Origin: Aquirufa antheringensis
GTDB taxonomy: Bacteria; Bacteroidota; Bacteroidia; Cytophagales; Spirosomataceae
Direction: 5' to 3'
DNA length: 64,000 nucleotides
Assembly: GCF_004307425.1 (NCBI RefSeq)
Contig: NZ_SEWZ01000003.1
Coordinates: 434,001 to 498,000 of the forward strand
Below the pieces are notes generated by a model. It was not told the origin of the DNA and searched no databases. It worked only from the letters and a program-made list of their open reading frames with translations. Numbering within the stretch: position 1 is the stretch's first letter; the number at the start of each line of letters is the position of its first letter. Shown here piece after piece: positions 8,501 through 17,414 of this stretch. A program made the translations under genes and the position numbers.

Positions 8501-11500
8501 CTTCTGATCCGAGTATAACCATTTATCGTTTTAAAGGGGGGAATCCGAATACCAATTCCAGTACGTTGTATAAAAGAACGCTCCAGTTAAATTATTCGTT
8601 GAATGGGGTAGAGAAACCTATCGACAATGCGTATTACCAGCAAGGAATTGTGTTAGGCGGTGTGGCAGATGGCTCCCAAACATTTGTAACGGCTGGTCCA
8701 GAATTGCCAGATTTTGTGTTACGTGATCCACCAGGTTCGAATAGTTCGGCAACCATTGAAAAAGGATCCACTTTTAGTTTTACGAAAGAGAACTCGTCTA
8801 GCTCGAATAATGCCAATGAATTAAATGCCACCATCTCTTTAGGTTTTAAATTAAGCGTTGGAGGAGGTTTATTGGGTCCCGTTATGGAAACGCAAATAAC
8901 GAACGATATTTCCTCAGGAGTTTCCATGGCTCAAACCTCGACGGATGGAAATAGCGTTACGAACACGTATTCCTTTAACCAATCCATTTCTACCAGTGAT
9001 GATCCCGATTGGGTGGGTAGCGATGCCGATTTGTATATTGGCTCATCTGCCAATCAATTTTATGGCACTTATGATCAATTAACCTTAGCTACCACCTATA
9101 ATGCGGCGCTAGCAATTCCCGTGAAAAATGGTAGCGTTTCGGCCGTCTTGTACCCTAACGTAAATAAGGCGATGTATTTTAATGAGGCGCCTGAAAAAAC
9201 GATGTTTGTCTATTCTCAACGAACTATTTTAACGGATTTAATTCCTAAATACGAAAGTATTATCACCCAAATAGACAATGGGACGTTGACTGAAAATGCC
9301 GGCGGAGTATTGTCTAGAAATGCCTATAATTCCTCCATTAACCTGTGGCGAAAAATCATATTAAATAATGAGTTAGCTAAATACCAGGCATTTAAGTCCA
9401 AAGATTCGTTACGGTTGTCCTTAGATGCAATCATTGAAACTTTAAAAGATCCTGTTACCTCAAAATTGTCTGCCACAGGCAAAAAATTGAAAGATTTATT
9501 AAATAGTACTTTTTATGAAAATATCTCTTTGGATGCTGGCGTAGGAGGAATTACGAAGGGTACTCAAATTGAACAATTAACCTCCAATACGCTTTCGTAT
9601 CAAGTGCAATTGGATGAATCTGTTGCATTAGCCTTTGGTGCCGCTTTTAATGAAACTGGATTTGAAATGAATACGGTGAATTCATCTGGCTCCGGAAATA
9701 GTAGTTCGTCTGAAGACGTAAATAATGAATCAACGACGATTAACTATACACTCCGAGATATCGATAGAGGAAACTTGTTAAGTGTGGATGTGATCAATGC
9801 GTTTGATGGGAATGGACCTTTATTTATTACAAAAGGAGGCGAAACTTCTTGTCCATTTGAAGGGGCAGAATTGTCTCATTTTTATAAGCCAAATCACCCT
9901 AATGTAACCAACTTGGCGACTAATATAGTTCCTCTTAGCGCCTCAGAAAGTGTCGCGCTTTCTGTTGCGACTATGCCCTTGGAACGGCCGGATATTACGG
10001 TGCTAAATCGCTCCGTTTCTGGAATGTATGAAGGTCGTAATGCGGAATTTGTACTTCAACTTAGTAATGCAAGTACGGTCAAAAAAGACGCTGTTTTTAA
10101 ACTGATGGTGGATCAAAGTTCAAATCCTGATAACGCCCTCATCAATGTCGAACCGAATGGTACCTTAATTAACATTCCTGCGGGAAGAACCGTTACCTAC
10201 ACCTTGACCCTGAAAAAAGTAAAGCAAGATCAATTTAGGTACGATAACATTCGTGTTTTACTTGAATCCACCTGTGATGAGCAGGCAGTCGATACGGTAC
10301 TCTTGTCAGCCAATTTCGTTCCAGCTTGTACCCCTGTTCGAATTTTAAGTCCTGATATGAATTGGTTACTCAATAAAAATAATTCGGTTGAGAATTTAGT
10401 GAGTAATCAAACGAAGCCTGTTTACATTAAGATTGGGGACTATAATCGCGATTTTTCTAATTTCAAGCAAATTAATGTGGATTATCGATTGAAAGGTACT
10501 TCTAATTGGCAAGGATTAAGGACCTATTATAAAAATCAGTCCGAAGCGAATGCCGCTATGGCTGGAGGGGAAGATGATGTGGAATGGCTTAATGGCCCTG
10601 AGATGACTTTTGGTTGGGATATTGTAAGTAAAGGTTTAGCCAATGGAACTTATGAAATAAGGGCTCACTCTAGTTGCACGAATCAAACGACTTTTGAGTC
10701 TGAGGTAATAGAGGGTAAAGTAGATTTAACTTCTCCCGTTTTATTTAGTACGCCTACCCCTAAGAATGGCATATTGAACATAGGGGATGATATCACGCTT
10801 CGTTTTAATGAGCCAGTAAAGAAAAATGGGACGGTTACTAATTTTGAATTTTTAGTCCAAACAAATCAATTGCCTGTCGCTCATGAAGTTTCTCTAGCAT
10901 TTAACGGAGAGAGTAATGTGGCCACTATCCAGAAACCTGCCCTCACAACAGGTGATTTTAGTATCGAGTTTTGGTTAAATAATAGAAGTCCGATGGGTAC
11001 TTCTACTTTATTAAGTCAAGAAGGAGGGATTAAAATTGAATTGATTAATAGTGATCTACATTATACGATTGGTGGTCAATCTTTGAGAACGCCCATCGCA
11101 AAGGATAGCACCTTTAATTTCTACGCACTTTCTTATGAGGCAGCTACTAAAAAGCTAAGTATTATTGAAAATAGCACACTTAAAACATGGAATGTTTTTG
11201 TTAATCCGTTGAATTTTACGAACCCTAACCCCATTTCCCTAGGGGGAAGTTCATTCAAAGGGAATTTGCACGATTTGCGGTTTTGGAAAAAAGCCATCTC
11301 CAGAGAGCAAGCAGCGATAAACATGAATGCTACCTTCAGTGGCAATGAGCCAGGATTAATTGGTTATTGGCCTCTAAATGAAGGCAATGGAACGCTTGCA
11401 AATGATTTAGCTAGGTATAAGCATCTGACTTTAGAAAACGTGAATTGGGATATTTTCCCTAAAGGCACTGCTTACAATTTTGATGGTTTGTCCTATTTAA

Positions 11501-14202
11501 AGTTAGATTCTGTCTCTAGAGTTGTGATCACAAAAGAAATGGATGCAACCCTTTCTTTATGGATGAAAACAAATCAAACGACTTTGGGTACTTTGTTATC
11601 GAATGGTTTTGAGGATACTTCTGATGCCATCGAGAGTAATGGATATCGAAATAAATGGTCATTAGTCCTCAATTCAACGGGTGGACTAGACTTGAAAGCA
11701 GAATCTAAAACGTATTCCTTCGGTTCTATCCCGGTGAATAATGACACCTGGCACCATATTGCCCTGAGTTTAACAAGAAATGGGACACTCAGGATGTATA
11801 TAGATGGTAAAGAGACCGCCACCTATCCAAGTAACGAACTCGGTGGCTTTAATGGAAGTACAATACAGCTAGGTGCGCAAGCTATAAAAAGGATAGATGG
11901 ATCTACGGATTATACGCGTTTTTTTAGTGGACAGTTAGATGAACTTTCCTTTTGGAAATCAGCTCGTACTGCGGAACAAATTAAAGCCGATCGTTACCAT
12001 GAAGTAAATGTTTCTAGTACGGGTTTACTTCTATACGCTACCTTTAATAAACCTGCCACGTATCTAGATAAAGGCCCTAAATACTTTTATCCGTTCAATG
12101 CATTTAGCCAAACAAGTACCTATGCTAAATTGAACAGCGCACAGAGTTACACGGATGTGGCTCCTGGTATAAAGCAATATAGGCTAACCGAATCGGTGTT
12201 TGTGGACGCTGTGATTAATACGGATGAGATTATTCTTAAACCCAGTATCACTAATTGGGCCAGTGTGGAAGGCAAGGTCGCTACGATCACCGTTTCGAAT
12301 GTAAATGATTTAGCGGATAATAGTCAAGCTTCCCCTATCACTTGGACTGCTTATATTGCGAAGAATCCCATTAAATGGTTCATCGAAGGACAAAGTGAAG
12401 TCGTCAACCTAATGAAAAGAACGAATGAACCGTTGACTTTTGATATTACGGTCATTAATCAAGGGGGAGTAGACCAAACCTACAGCCTAGATGTTCCCAG
12501 CTGGTTGACTGTTTTACCAAGGTCTGGAACTTTAGCGCCTAATACATCACAGACTTTTAAAGCAACGGTGGATCCTAATTTAGCTGTGGGAGACTACAAT
12601 ACGGTGTTAGAATTGATTTCAAATTCAGGTTATTACAATAAGATCCAACTAGATCTAAGAGTGTTAGCGAAAGAGCCTGTACTTAAATTAGACCCGAGCA
12701 AATACACCCAATCGATGAATGTCATCGGTCGTATAAAGCTGGATAGTGTATTTACGGACGATATTTACGATAAAATAGTCGCTATTGTCAATGGGGAAGT
12801 GCGTGGGATGGCTAATGTACAATTTGATCCTAGTTTTAATGAATACGTAGTCTACTTGACAGTCTATAGTAATGTGGTAATTCCTGAATCTGTGGTGTTT
12901 TATATTTGGGATGCCTCGGATGGTAAGTTAAAAGAAGCCACGATCAATAACCAAAACGTACTGGCTTTCACCCAAGACGGAATAGTAGGGACCTATTCAT
13001 CCCCTGTTATTTTTAGAAATACAGCCGTTACGGGACAGCAAATAGCCTTTAATCAAGGTTGGACCTGGACATCATTTAATGTCAACGACCTACGATTTAG
13101 TAATTTAAACAGGCTAACCCAAACATTGAAATTAGCGACCTCCGATTTAATTCAGTCGAATTCGCCTGCCTTATTTGATGCGTATGAATTGAATACCCTC
13201 GATTCTACAGCCAGCGGCTGGACAGGTGGAATAAGCGCTAGTGGAGGCATTAAGCTGGACAAAATGTATAAAGTGAAATTAGCTAACTCTCAAAATTTAA
13301 ATATCAAAGGTATCCCTGTGGATTTAGCTACTTGGAATTTTAATTTAACTCCGAATTGGAATTGGTTACCGTATGTTGTTTCCAAAAATGTCCCTGTAGG
13401 GGAAGCTTTAGCAAATTTTACACCTGTAGAAGGGGATTTGATAAAGTCTCAATCTGAGTTTGCCATCTACACGAATCCCATAGGTTGGAAAGGAACGTTA
13501 ACCTATATGAAAGCGGGAGTGGGTTATATGTTTAAGTCTGCTGAGGCAAAATCAGTTAGCTATCCTAGTTATTTGAATGTAGATAATGCCAAAAATTCGA
13601 AGGGTGTCGCCTTTCAGGATAATCAGTCAATACGTAAAACGGTGGGCGGGCTTTCTCTACCGCAAGTCGATTTTACTCGCTTTGAAAACTCTATGAGCTT
13701 GATCGCAAAACTTCCCCCAGGATTCCAAACGGTATCCTTTCTGACTAAAAACGGTGAACTAAGGGGGAACGGCCTTGTCCAAAACATCAATGGAGAAGAT
13801 GTAGCGTTTATTTCCATTTATGGAGATACCACTGAATTATTGACGGCTTTTATTGGAACTGGAATAGAGCAACAAGCCACTTCAAAAGAAATTCAATTTG
13901 TCCCTAATGCTATATTGGGTAGTTTGTCTAGACCTATTCTTATTGAATTAGCTGCTTCCCGTTTTAGTTTAAGCCCTAATCCGTTTACGGCTCAACTGAA
14001 ATTGACTTACCTAGGAAACAAGAGCGAACGAGCTAAAATAACAATCTATGATTCCATGGGATTAACGGTATATGATAGGATTGTAGAGCTTAATGAAGGT
14101 TTTAATCAAATGGAAATACAACCTGTTGTTCCGAGTGGTGTCTATATTGTAGAATTTAAGGTAGGCACGGAAATTCAATACCAAAAGGTCATAAAACGTT
14201 AA
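5587..14202 (+). CDS. Giant secreted LamG-repeat protein with type IX sorting domain
   Basis: A 2871-residue protein with a signal peptide (MKFYLSLLLLLVSIPLLVAQ). A fibronectin-like segment (about 100-200) is followed by a carboxypeptidase-regulatory-like segment (about 204-225, GVITGNIAYAGGNPVKDV). Three LamG/concanavalin-like domains lie at about 237-441, 1767-1925 and 1959-2150, each with the AWIKP/EFWLN/SLWMKT and DELRIW/DLRFWK/DELSFWK strands. An Ig/BACON-like segment (about 2260-2345) precedes a module with NGEVRGMANV (about 2385-2475). The C-terminal T9SS type A sorting domain (about 2791-2871) contains SLSPNPFTAQ and ends SGVYIVEFKVGTEIQYQKVIKR in two parts, SGVYIVEFKVG then a basic tail. 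The protein should be exported through Sec and then T9SS to the surface, as an adhesin or matrix protein. LamG domains usually bind glycans or protein ligands. Function is inferred from architecture. Confidence 0.85.
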   Translation: MKFYLSLLLLLVSIPLLVAQERSTIKTFIGATASRKDNITVPISKVVNGRDSTYYIKSVALLSGMPYVGLTKGANSALPSTQNYVKDLGFPWGVRYRYTTFSEDAFSVSKGYFSDRIEINWDIKKNQERIINITVYRTEDVTNENPDWGRPLKTLAGDVGTFSDMNVEGGKLYRYKIFAKGVEVEGLEIIYSNFITGIGYRNPTGVITGNIAYAGGNPVKDVLVSATPTGSNTLYGSSLKVPSNSYISIPNLYRGLQDSVTLQAWIKPTASFAGDELKLFELYMDNGDVYPTKLRIVNDVLYVDAFHTNLSISHYIPSGEIDNKGDDRLIPISSLLSSFTQISFVIRDNKIPEVYINGRLINAAYVAKMNAILDLNSATASVNVAYSNNNYADKFTYVLGRPTWTSVKIGGGKEAYFDELRIWETALTPAQIQRDFRRYLKGNEAHFNTYIRANERSGDYAYDLAQTGLIFHGNNAKLSHSPVAPSWANSEDQITNIPSSTQLGVLGVTDEFGNYVISSVPYSGLGDTYTIVPTLGRHEFNPKQELSFLGSGSTVVNNVDFIDQSSFTFKGQVVYDSRGVFPSTLDAAITGDIKDDEAYNAYVKGNLTYQKGEYWAVKNSGGTIQELHRYAKIPVPGAYVNIDNTPAIDANNVPIQTDINGQFTIEVPIGKHAISVVKSGHTFDLEGRYPARTRSVVNQDTTYINTYQDFFEDRDEPITFIDTTKVTVVGRVVGGLKQAGMPLGFGENGRKIHDYTDENQVSQSEVYTSFNNIGRASIKLGHLPAGATSVTRDYQTTFFTNSETGEFRVKLLPLSYQLSKDDLTFLSGRSPNNALLLSQDRTLNYTTIKPLQYPTYTAKDTSITGEPYHEVLKFTHIATPIHNVISQTADSEIKVGSTTYTLQPLVPYSASIVPIYTQFADYSIRIQGLENYYNYDQSVANPQVSSVPVEGGSIVATNNLALANSERFEVLASDPSITIYRFKGGNPNTNSSTLYKRTLQLNYSLNGVEKPIDNAYYQQGIVLGGVADGSQTFVTAGPELPDFVLRDPPGSNSSATIEKGSTFSFTKENSSSSNNANELNATISLGFKLSVGGGLLGPVMETQITNDISSGVSMAQTSTDGNSVTNTYSFNQSISTSDDPDWVGSDADLYIGSSANQFYGTYDQLTLATTYNAALAIPVKNGSVSAVLYPNVNKAMYFNEAPEKTMFVYSQRTILTDLIPKYESIITQIDNGTLTENAGGVLSRNAYNSSINLWRKIILNNELAKYQAFKSKDSLRLSLDAIIETLKDPVTSKLSATGKKLKDLLNSTFYENISLDAGVGGITKGTQIEQLTSNTLSYQVQLDESVALAFGAAFNETGFEMNTVNSSGSGNSSSSEDVNNESTTINYTLRDIDRGNLLSVDVINAFDGNGPLFITKGGETSCPFEGAELSHFYKPNHPNVTNLATNIVPLSASESVALSVATMPLERPDITVLNRSVSGMYEGRNAEFVLQLSNASTVKKDAVFKLMVDQSSNPDNALINVEPNGTLINIPAGRTVTYTLTLKKVKQDQFRYDNIRVLLESTCDEQAVDTVLLSANFVPACTPVRILSPDMNWLLNKNNSVENLVSNQTKPVYIKIGDYNRDFSNFKQINVDYRLKGTSNWQGLRTYYKNQSEANAAMAGGEDDVEWLNGPEMTFGWDIVSKGLANGTYEIRAHSSCTNQTTFESEVIEGKVDLTSPVLFSTPTPKNGILNIGDDITLRFNEPVKKNGTVTNFEFLVQTNQLPVAHEVSLAFNGESNVATIQKPALTTGDFSIEFWLNNRSPMGTSTLLSQEGGIKIELINSDLHYTIGGQSLRTPIAKDSTFNFYALSYEAATKKLSIIENSTLKTWNVFVNPLNFTNPNPISLGGSSFKGNLHDLRFWKKAISREQAAINMNATFSGNEPGLIGYWPLNEGNGTLANDLARYKHLTLENVNWDIFPKGTAYNFDGLSYLKLDSVSRVVITKEMDATLSLWMKTNQTTLGTLLSNGFEDTSDAIESNGYRNKWSLVLNSTGGLDLKAESKTYSFGSIPVNNDTWHHIALSLTRNGTLRMYIDGKETATYPSNELGGFNGSTIQLGAQAIKRIDGSTDYTRFFSGQLDELSFWKSARTAEQIKADRYHEVNVSSTGLLLYATFNKPATYLDKGPKYFYPFNAFSQTSTYAKLNSAQSYTDVAPGIKQYRLTESVFVDAVINTDEIILKPSITNWASVEGKVATITVSNVNDLADNSQASPITWTAYIAKNPIKWFIEGQSEVVNLMKRTNEPLTFDITVINQGGVDQTYSLDVPSWLTVLPRSGTLAPNTSQTFKATVDPNLAVGDYNTVLELISNSGYYNKIQLDLRVLAKEPVLKLDPSKYTQSMNVIGRIKLDSVFTDDIYDKIVAIVNGEVRGMANVQFDPSFNEYVVYLTVYSNVVIPESVVFYIWDASDGKLKEATINNQNVLAFTQDGIVGTYSSPVIFRNTAVTGQQIAFNQGWTWTSFNVNDLRFSNLNRLTQTLKLATSDLIQSNSPALFDAYELNTLDSTASGWTGGISASGGIKLDKMYKVKLANSQNLNIKGIPVDLATWNFNLTPNWNWLPYVVSKNVPVGEALANFTPVEGDLIKSQSEFAIYTNPIGWKGTLTYMKAGVGYMFKSAEAKSVSYPSYLNVDNAKNSKGVAFQDNQSIRKTVGGLSLPQVDFTRFENSMSLIAKLPPGFQTVSFLTKNGELRGNGLVQNINGEDVAFISIYGDTTELLTAFIGTGIEQQATSKEIQFVPNAILGSLSRPILIELAASRFSLSPNPFTAQLKLTYLGNKSERAKITIYDSMGLTVYDRIVELNEGFNQMEIQPVVPSGVYIVEFKVGTEIQYQKVIKR

Positions 14203-15122
14203 TGATGTATAAAAAGAAATTGCCTTTTCTGATTTTCTTTCTGAGCATCAACTCGCTATTTGTTAGTTCACCTGATTGGGTTGTGAACGAAAATGAGTTT
14301 CAGCATACGATGACTTTAGTAGCGAAATTGAATTTAGATGGAACTCAATTAATAGGCCCAGAAGATAAAGTAGGGGCTTTTGTGGGGGAGGAGTGCCGTG
14401 GAGTTAGCGGATTAACCTATGTTCAGAGTAAAAACAGCTACTATGCCTATTTAACGATTTTTTCAAATACACAAGGCGAAAAAATTACGTTCAAACTGTA
14501 TGATAAAGCCAAAAACAAAATTACCGTTGTCTCTAAATCAATCCCATTTACGATTAATGAACACAAAGGTAATCTCACGCAATCGTACAGTATTGCTGAA
14601 CCTGCCTTAAGTAAGGTAGCCGAACTAGTTTCATTCCATTTCTCACAAGTGCCTTCCATTTCAACGGTGACTTCAGGCGAAAAAATTCAAATCGCTATAT
14701 CTGAAAATTTCACTAAATCTGCTTTAAAGCCCGTTTTTACGTTAAGTAAAGGAGCTAAAATTTTCGAAAAAGGAATCGAGCAAAAATCGGGCGAAATGAC
14801 TAAGGATTTCTCTACTGTCGTTTCCTATGTTGTCCTTTCGGAAGATGAGTCTGAAATGAAAAACTATCAAATTCAAGTTAATTTGATTTCAAATGCCGCA
14901 TTGTTTTATAAGAAAGATGCAGTTTGCTCTGCACCAGGAGCTATAAAAGTGGTTTCAAAACAAGAAGGAATGGCAGTCCAATTATGGGAGAACGGGAAAG
15001 AAGTCTCGAATAAAATTGTTTCTAACGGCATAGCGCTCTTTCCTGAGGTAGGAGTAGGTACTTATATCGCTTCTATTGGAAACGAACGCAAAGTCATCGA
15101 GATTAAACTGAAAGAAAAATAA
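14202..15122 (+). CDS. Secreted companion protein of the giant T9SS protein
   Basis: A 306-residue protein that starts inside the stop codon of the giant gene (TAATG overlap, one base), implying coupled translation; a second ATG follows at 14205. The N-terminus is a signal peptide (KKLPFLIFFLSINSLFVSS). Residues about 30-125 hold a module with DKVGAFVGEECRGVSGL and YYAYLTIFSNTQGEKITF, resembling the module at about residues 2385-2475 of the giant protein (NGEVRGMANV, YVVYLTVYSN). The middle part is a repeat-like beta domain (about 135-230) and the end is a short Ig-like domain. I do not recognise a named family for the whole protein. No T9SS sorting tail is visible. It may bind to, or help display, the giant protein. 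Confidence 0.75.
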   Translation: MMYKKKLPFLIFFLSINSLFVSSPDWVVNENEFQHTMTLVAKLNLDGTQLIGPEDKVGAFVGEECRGVSGLTYVQSKNSYYAYLTIFSNTQGEKITFKLYDKAKNKITVVSKSIPFTINEHKGNLTQSYSIAEPALSKVAELVSFHFSQVPSISTVTSGEKIQIAISENFTKSALKPVFTLSKGAKIFEKGIEQKSGEMTKDFSTVVSYVVLSEDESEMKNYQIQVNLISNAALFYKKDAVCSAPGAIKVVSKQEGMAVQLWENGKEVSNKIVSNGIALFPEVGVGTYIASIGNERKVIEIKLKEK

Positions 15123-15130
15123 GTTAGTGT

Positions 15131-15256
15131 ATGGAAAAAATTAAAAGATATCTGAAGATTGCTATTTTCATTTCTCCTCTACTGTTGTTTCTGGGATGTG
15201 AGAAGGAAATCCCCTGTACCAGCGTAGAACAGGGTGATTTCGAATTAGTGCCTTGA
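15131..15256 (+). CDS. Small lipoprotein (41 residues)
   Basis: An ATG at 15131, eight bases after the previous stop, opens a 41-codon frame. It has a basic N-terminus, a hydrophobic stretch and a lipobox (LLLFLGC, Cys at about residue 23), followed by EKEIPCTSVEQGDFELVP. A lipidated mature peptide of about 19 residues would be anchored in a membrane. The close spacing suggests it is the last gene of the 4646-15256 cluster. It could be a real small lipoprotein or the remnant of a longer one; no homologue is recognised. Confidence 0.55.
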   Translation: MEKIKRYLKIAIFISPLLLFLGCEKEIPCTSVEQGDFELVP

Positions 15257-15296
15257 AATGAAAACGATTTTTTGAAATAAATAAGTATATTTCGAG

Positions 15297-16163
15297 ATGG
15301 TACGCTACAATACAAAAGACTGGATCACCTTTATTTTTAGATTTCATCAGTCCGATACATTTCGAAAACTATTGCCTCTCATGTTTTTTATTGGAGGATA
15401 TTCTGGCCTGATCTGTTACTTAGAGATGGAATATTTTCACCTAGGGGAGGAGAGTAAGTTAAAGAATATATCCATAATGCATGGTATGCTTGGATTTGTT
15501 ATCTCCTTACTATTAGCGTATCGAACGAATACCGCATACGATCGTTGGTGGGAAGGACGAAAATTGTGGGGAACCTTAGTGAATAATAGTCGGAATTTCT
15601 CGTTAAAACTGGCTGCTATTTTAGAGAACGAGATTGATCGCCATTTTTTCCAAAAAGTAATTCCGCTCTATGCCCACATACTTCAAAAGCATTTGACCTC
15701 CGAAGAATCCGGTTTAGTGCTGTATGATGATTTGGATTTAGCGATAGATCATGCGAAGCACAAGCCGAATCAAGTGGCTAAAATGATGACAAATAAGATC
15801 CATGAACTATATAAGGAGGGGAAAATTAGCGGACATCAATTATTGTTTTTAAATACAGAACTCCAGTCATTTACTGACGTCTGTGGAGCCTGTGAACGAA
15901 TCAAAAACACCCCAATTCCTTATTCCTACAGTGCGTTCATTAAGAAATTTATCTTTATTTATGTGATGACATTACCTTTTAGTTATGTATTTACACTAGG
16001 GTTTTATGTCATTCCTGTTGTTGTATTTATCTTTTATGTCCTTGCGAGTTTAGAACTAATTGCGGAGGAGATAGAAGATCCTTTTGGGAATGATGCCAAT
16101 GATTTGCCTACAGAGAAAATTGCTTCCAACATTAAGAAGCATGTGGAGGAGATTTTTGGGTAA
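15297..16163 (+). CDS. Bestrophin family ion channel
   Basis: A 288-residue membrane protein of the bestrophin/RFP-TM (UPF0187) family. Hallmarks are a hydrophobic helix at about 27-43, LLAYRTNTAYDRWWEGRKLW (about 77-96), the ACERIKNTPIPYSY segment (about 197-210), two hydrophobic helices at about 215-255, and EEIEDPFGNDANDLP (about 258-272). Bacterial bestrophins form pentameric channels in the inner membrane; characterised members conduct cations or anions. It follows the secreted cluster on the same strand after a 40-base gap but looks functionally separate. It is convergent with the phosphodiesterase gene, with only six bases between the stops. Confidence 0.9.
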   Translation: MVRYNTKDWITFIFRFHQSDTFRKLLPLMFFIGGYSGLICYLEMEYFHLGEESKLKNISIMHGMLGFVISLLLAYRTNTAYDRWWEGRKLWGTLVNNSRNFSLKLAAILENEIDRHFFQKVIPLYAHILQKHLTSEESGLVLYDDLDLAIDHAKHKPNQVAKMMTNKIHELYKEGKISGHQLLFLNTELQSFTDVCGACERIKNTPIPYSYSAFIKKFIFIYVMTLPFSYVFTLGFYVIPVVVFIFYVLASLELIAEEIEDPFGNDANDLPTEKIASNIKKHVEEIFG

Positions 16164-16169
16164 TAGAGC

Positions 16170-17414
16170 TTATTTCAAGGCTTTTTGAAGTACGGTGATC
16201 TTCCCATCAATCGCCTGGGGGTCATAGGTTAATCCTAAGATTTTGGCTATCAAAGGATAAACGTTTACATTCTCGAATCCATCTAATTGAAGACCAGATT
16301 TAAAAGAAGGGCCCCAGGCTTGGAAACTAGCGCGCATTTCGGGTAAAGCAGTGTCAAAACCGTGTTTCCCTTTCGAGGTTTTGCGGGTAGAGAGGTTGAA
16401 TACTTGCGGCAGTTTGGGCACTAATAAAAGATCCCCTAAACGGTTATAGCGATCATCCGATTTACGGTAATGCCAATGTGCTGGTGTTTCATCAAGCCGA
16501 AATGTCGTAAAACGCGTATCCTTTTTCAATTCCTGGTAGGTAGAATCGATTTTCGATGGGTCTTTAGCATACACATGTAACAAAGCATCGCCCCAAGGCA
16601 CCTGAAATGCCGCGGTTTTCAATGGCGCAGGTTTGCCTATCGTATTTACATTGTCCACCTCCTTCATGCCGTGATCGGAGACAAAAACGAAGTTGATGGG
16701 CAGGCCTAAGGGAGCAAGCGCAGCCTCTAAATCAGCGATGGCCTGATCGACAAATTGCACAGAATTCTTAACGCGTGGGTCTTCTGGGCCAAATTCGTGA
16801 GCGTCGTGATCCACTTCCGGAAAGTAGAAAGTGATTAAATGCGGACGCTTATCGGCTGGTAAGGAAAGCCAATTTTTGACCTGTGCAATACGTGTTTTGA
16901 TGTCGATGACTTCATTGTATACGTAATAATAGGAGGGGTAGGTGTCTTGAATGTTTGCATCTGAGGCCACCCAGTAAAAGCTAGCAGCCATCATTTGCTG
17001 TTTTTCAGCCAATACCCAAAGCGGCGTTCCCCCATACCATTTTCCCTCGCCCACCATTTTCTTATTGGACATGCGGTACTCTTGGCCCGAATGAACGTCT
17101 AGATAGGTGTTATCCACTAAGCCGTGGTGCGCCGGGTATAAACCCGTGGCGATGCTGTAGTGATTTGGGAAGGTTAACGACGGATAAGAGGGCTGCATAT
17201 AGCTCGCCTTTACGCCGGACGTTTCTTTCGATTGCAGAAATTTCGCCTCGTATTTATGCGAAAAATCGGATCGAAATCCATCCGCAGAAATGAGTATAAC
17301 GTAGGGCTTTTCTTGTTGGATCTTCGCATTGGATCTACCCGCAATGATGTGTTGGGTGGTATCTTGCGCCCAGCCTGAAAGGCTAAAAAACAATAATAAA
17401 GCCAGTATTCTCAT
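16170..17414 (-). CDS. Ectonucleotide pyrophosphatase/phosphodiesterase (alkaline phosphatase superfamily)
   Basis: A 414-residue protein with a signal peptide (MRILALLLFFSLSGWAQ). Bimetal-site motifs of the NPP family are visible: ISADGFRSD (first Asp), PSLTFPNHYSIATG with the nucleophilic Thr, FPEVDHDAHEFGP (Asp/His ligands), VSDHGM (Asp-His) and KGKHGFD (His). It should hydrolyse nucleotide or phosphodiester substrates in the periplasm or outside the cell, releasing phosphate-containing products. The length is typical for bacterial NPPs. It lies directly after the RhlE helicase gene on the same strand with no gap, though the roles look unrelated. Confidence 0.92.
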   Translation of the reverse strand: MRILALLLFFSLSGWAQDTTQHIIAGRSNAKIQQEKPYVILISADGFRSDFSHKYEAKFLQSKETSGVKASYMQPSYPSLTFPNHYSIATGLYPAHHGLVDNTYLDVHSGQEYRMSNKKMVGEGKWYGGTPLWVLAEKQQMMAASFYWVASDANIQDTYPSYYYVYNEVIDIKTRIAQVKNWLSLPADKRPHLITFYFPEVDHDAHEFGPEDPRVKNSVQFVDQAIADLEAALAPLGLPINFVFVSDHGMKEVDNVNTIGKPAPLKTAAFQVPWGDALLHVYAKDPSKIDSTYQELKKDTRFTTFRLDETPAHWHYRKSDDRYNRLGDLLLVPKLPQVFNLSTRKTSKGKHGFDTALPEMRASFQAWGPSFKSGLQLDGFENVNVYPLIAKILGLTYDPQAIDGKITVLQKALK

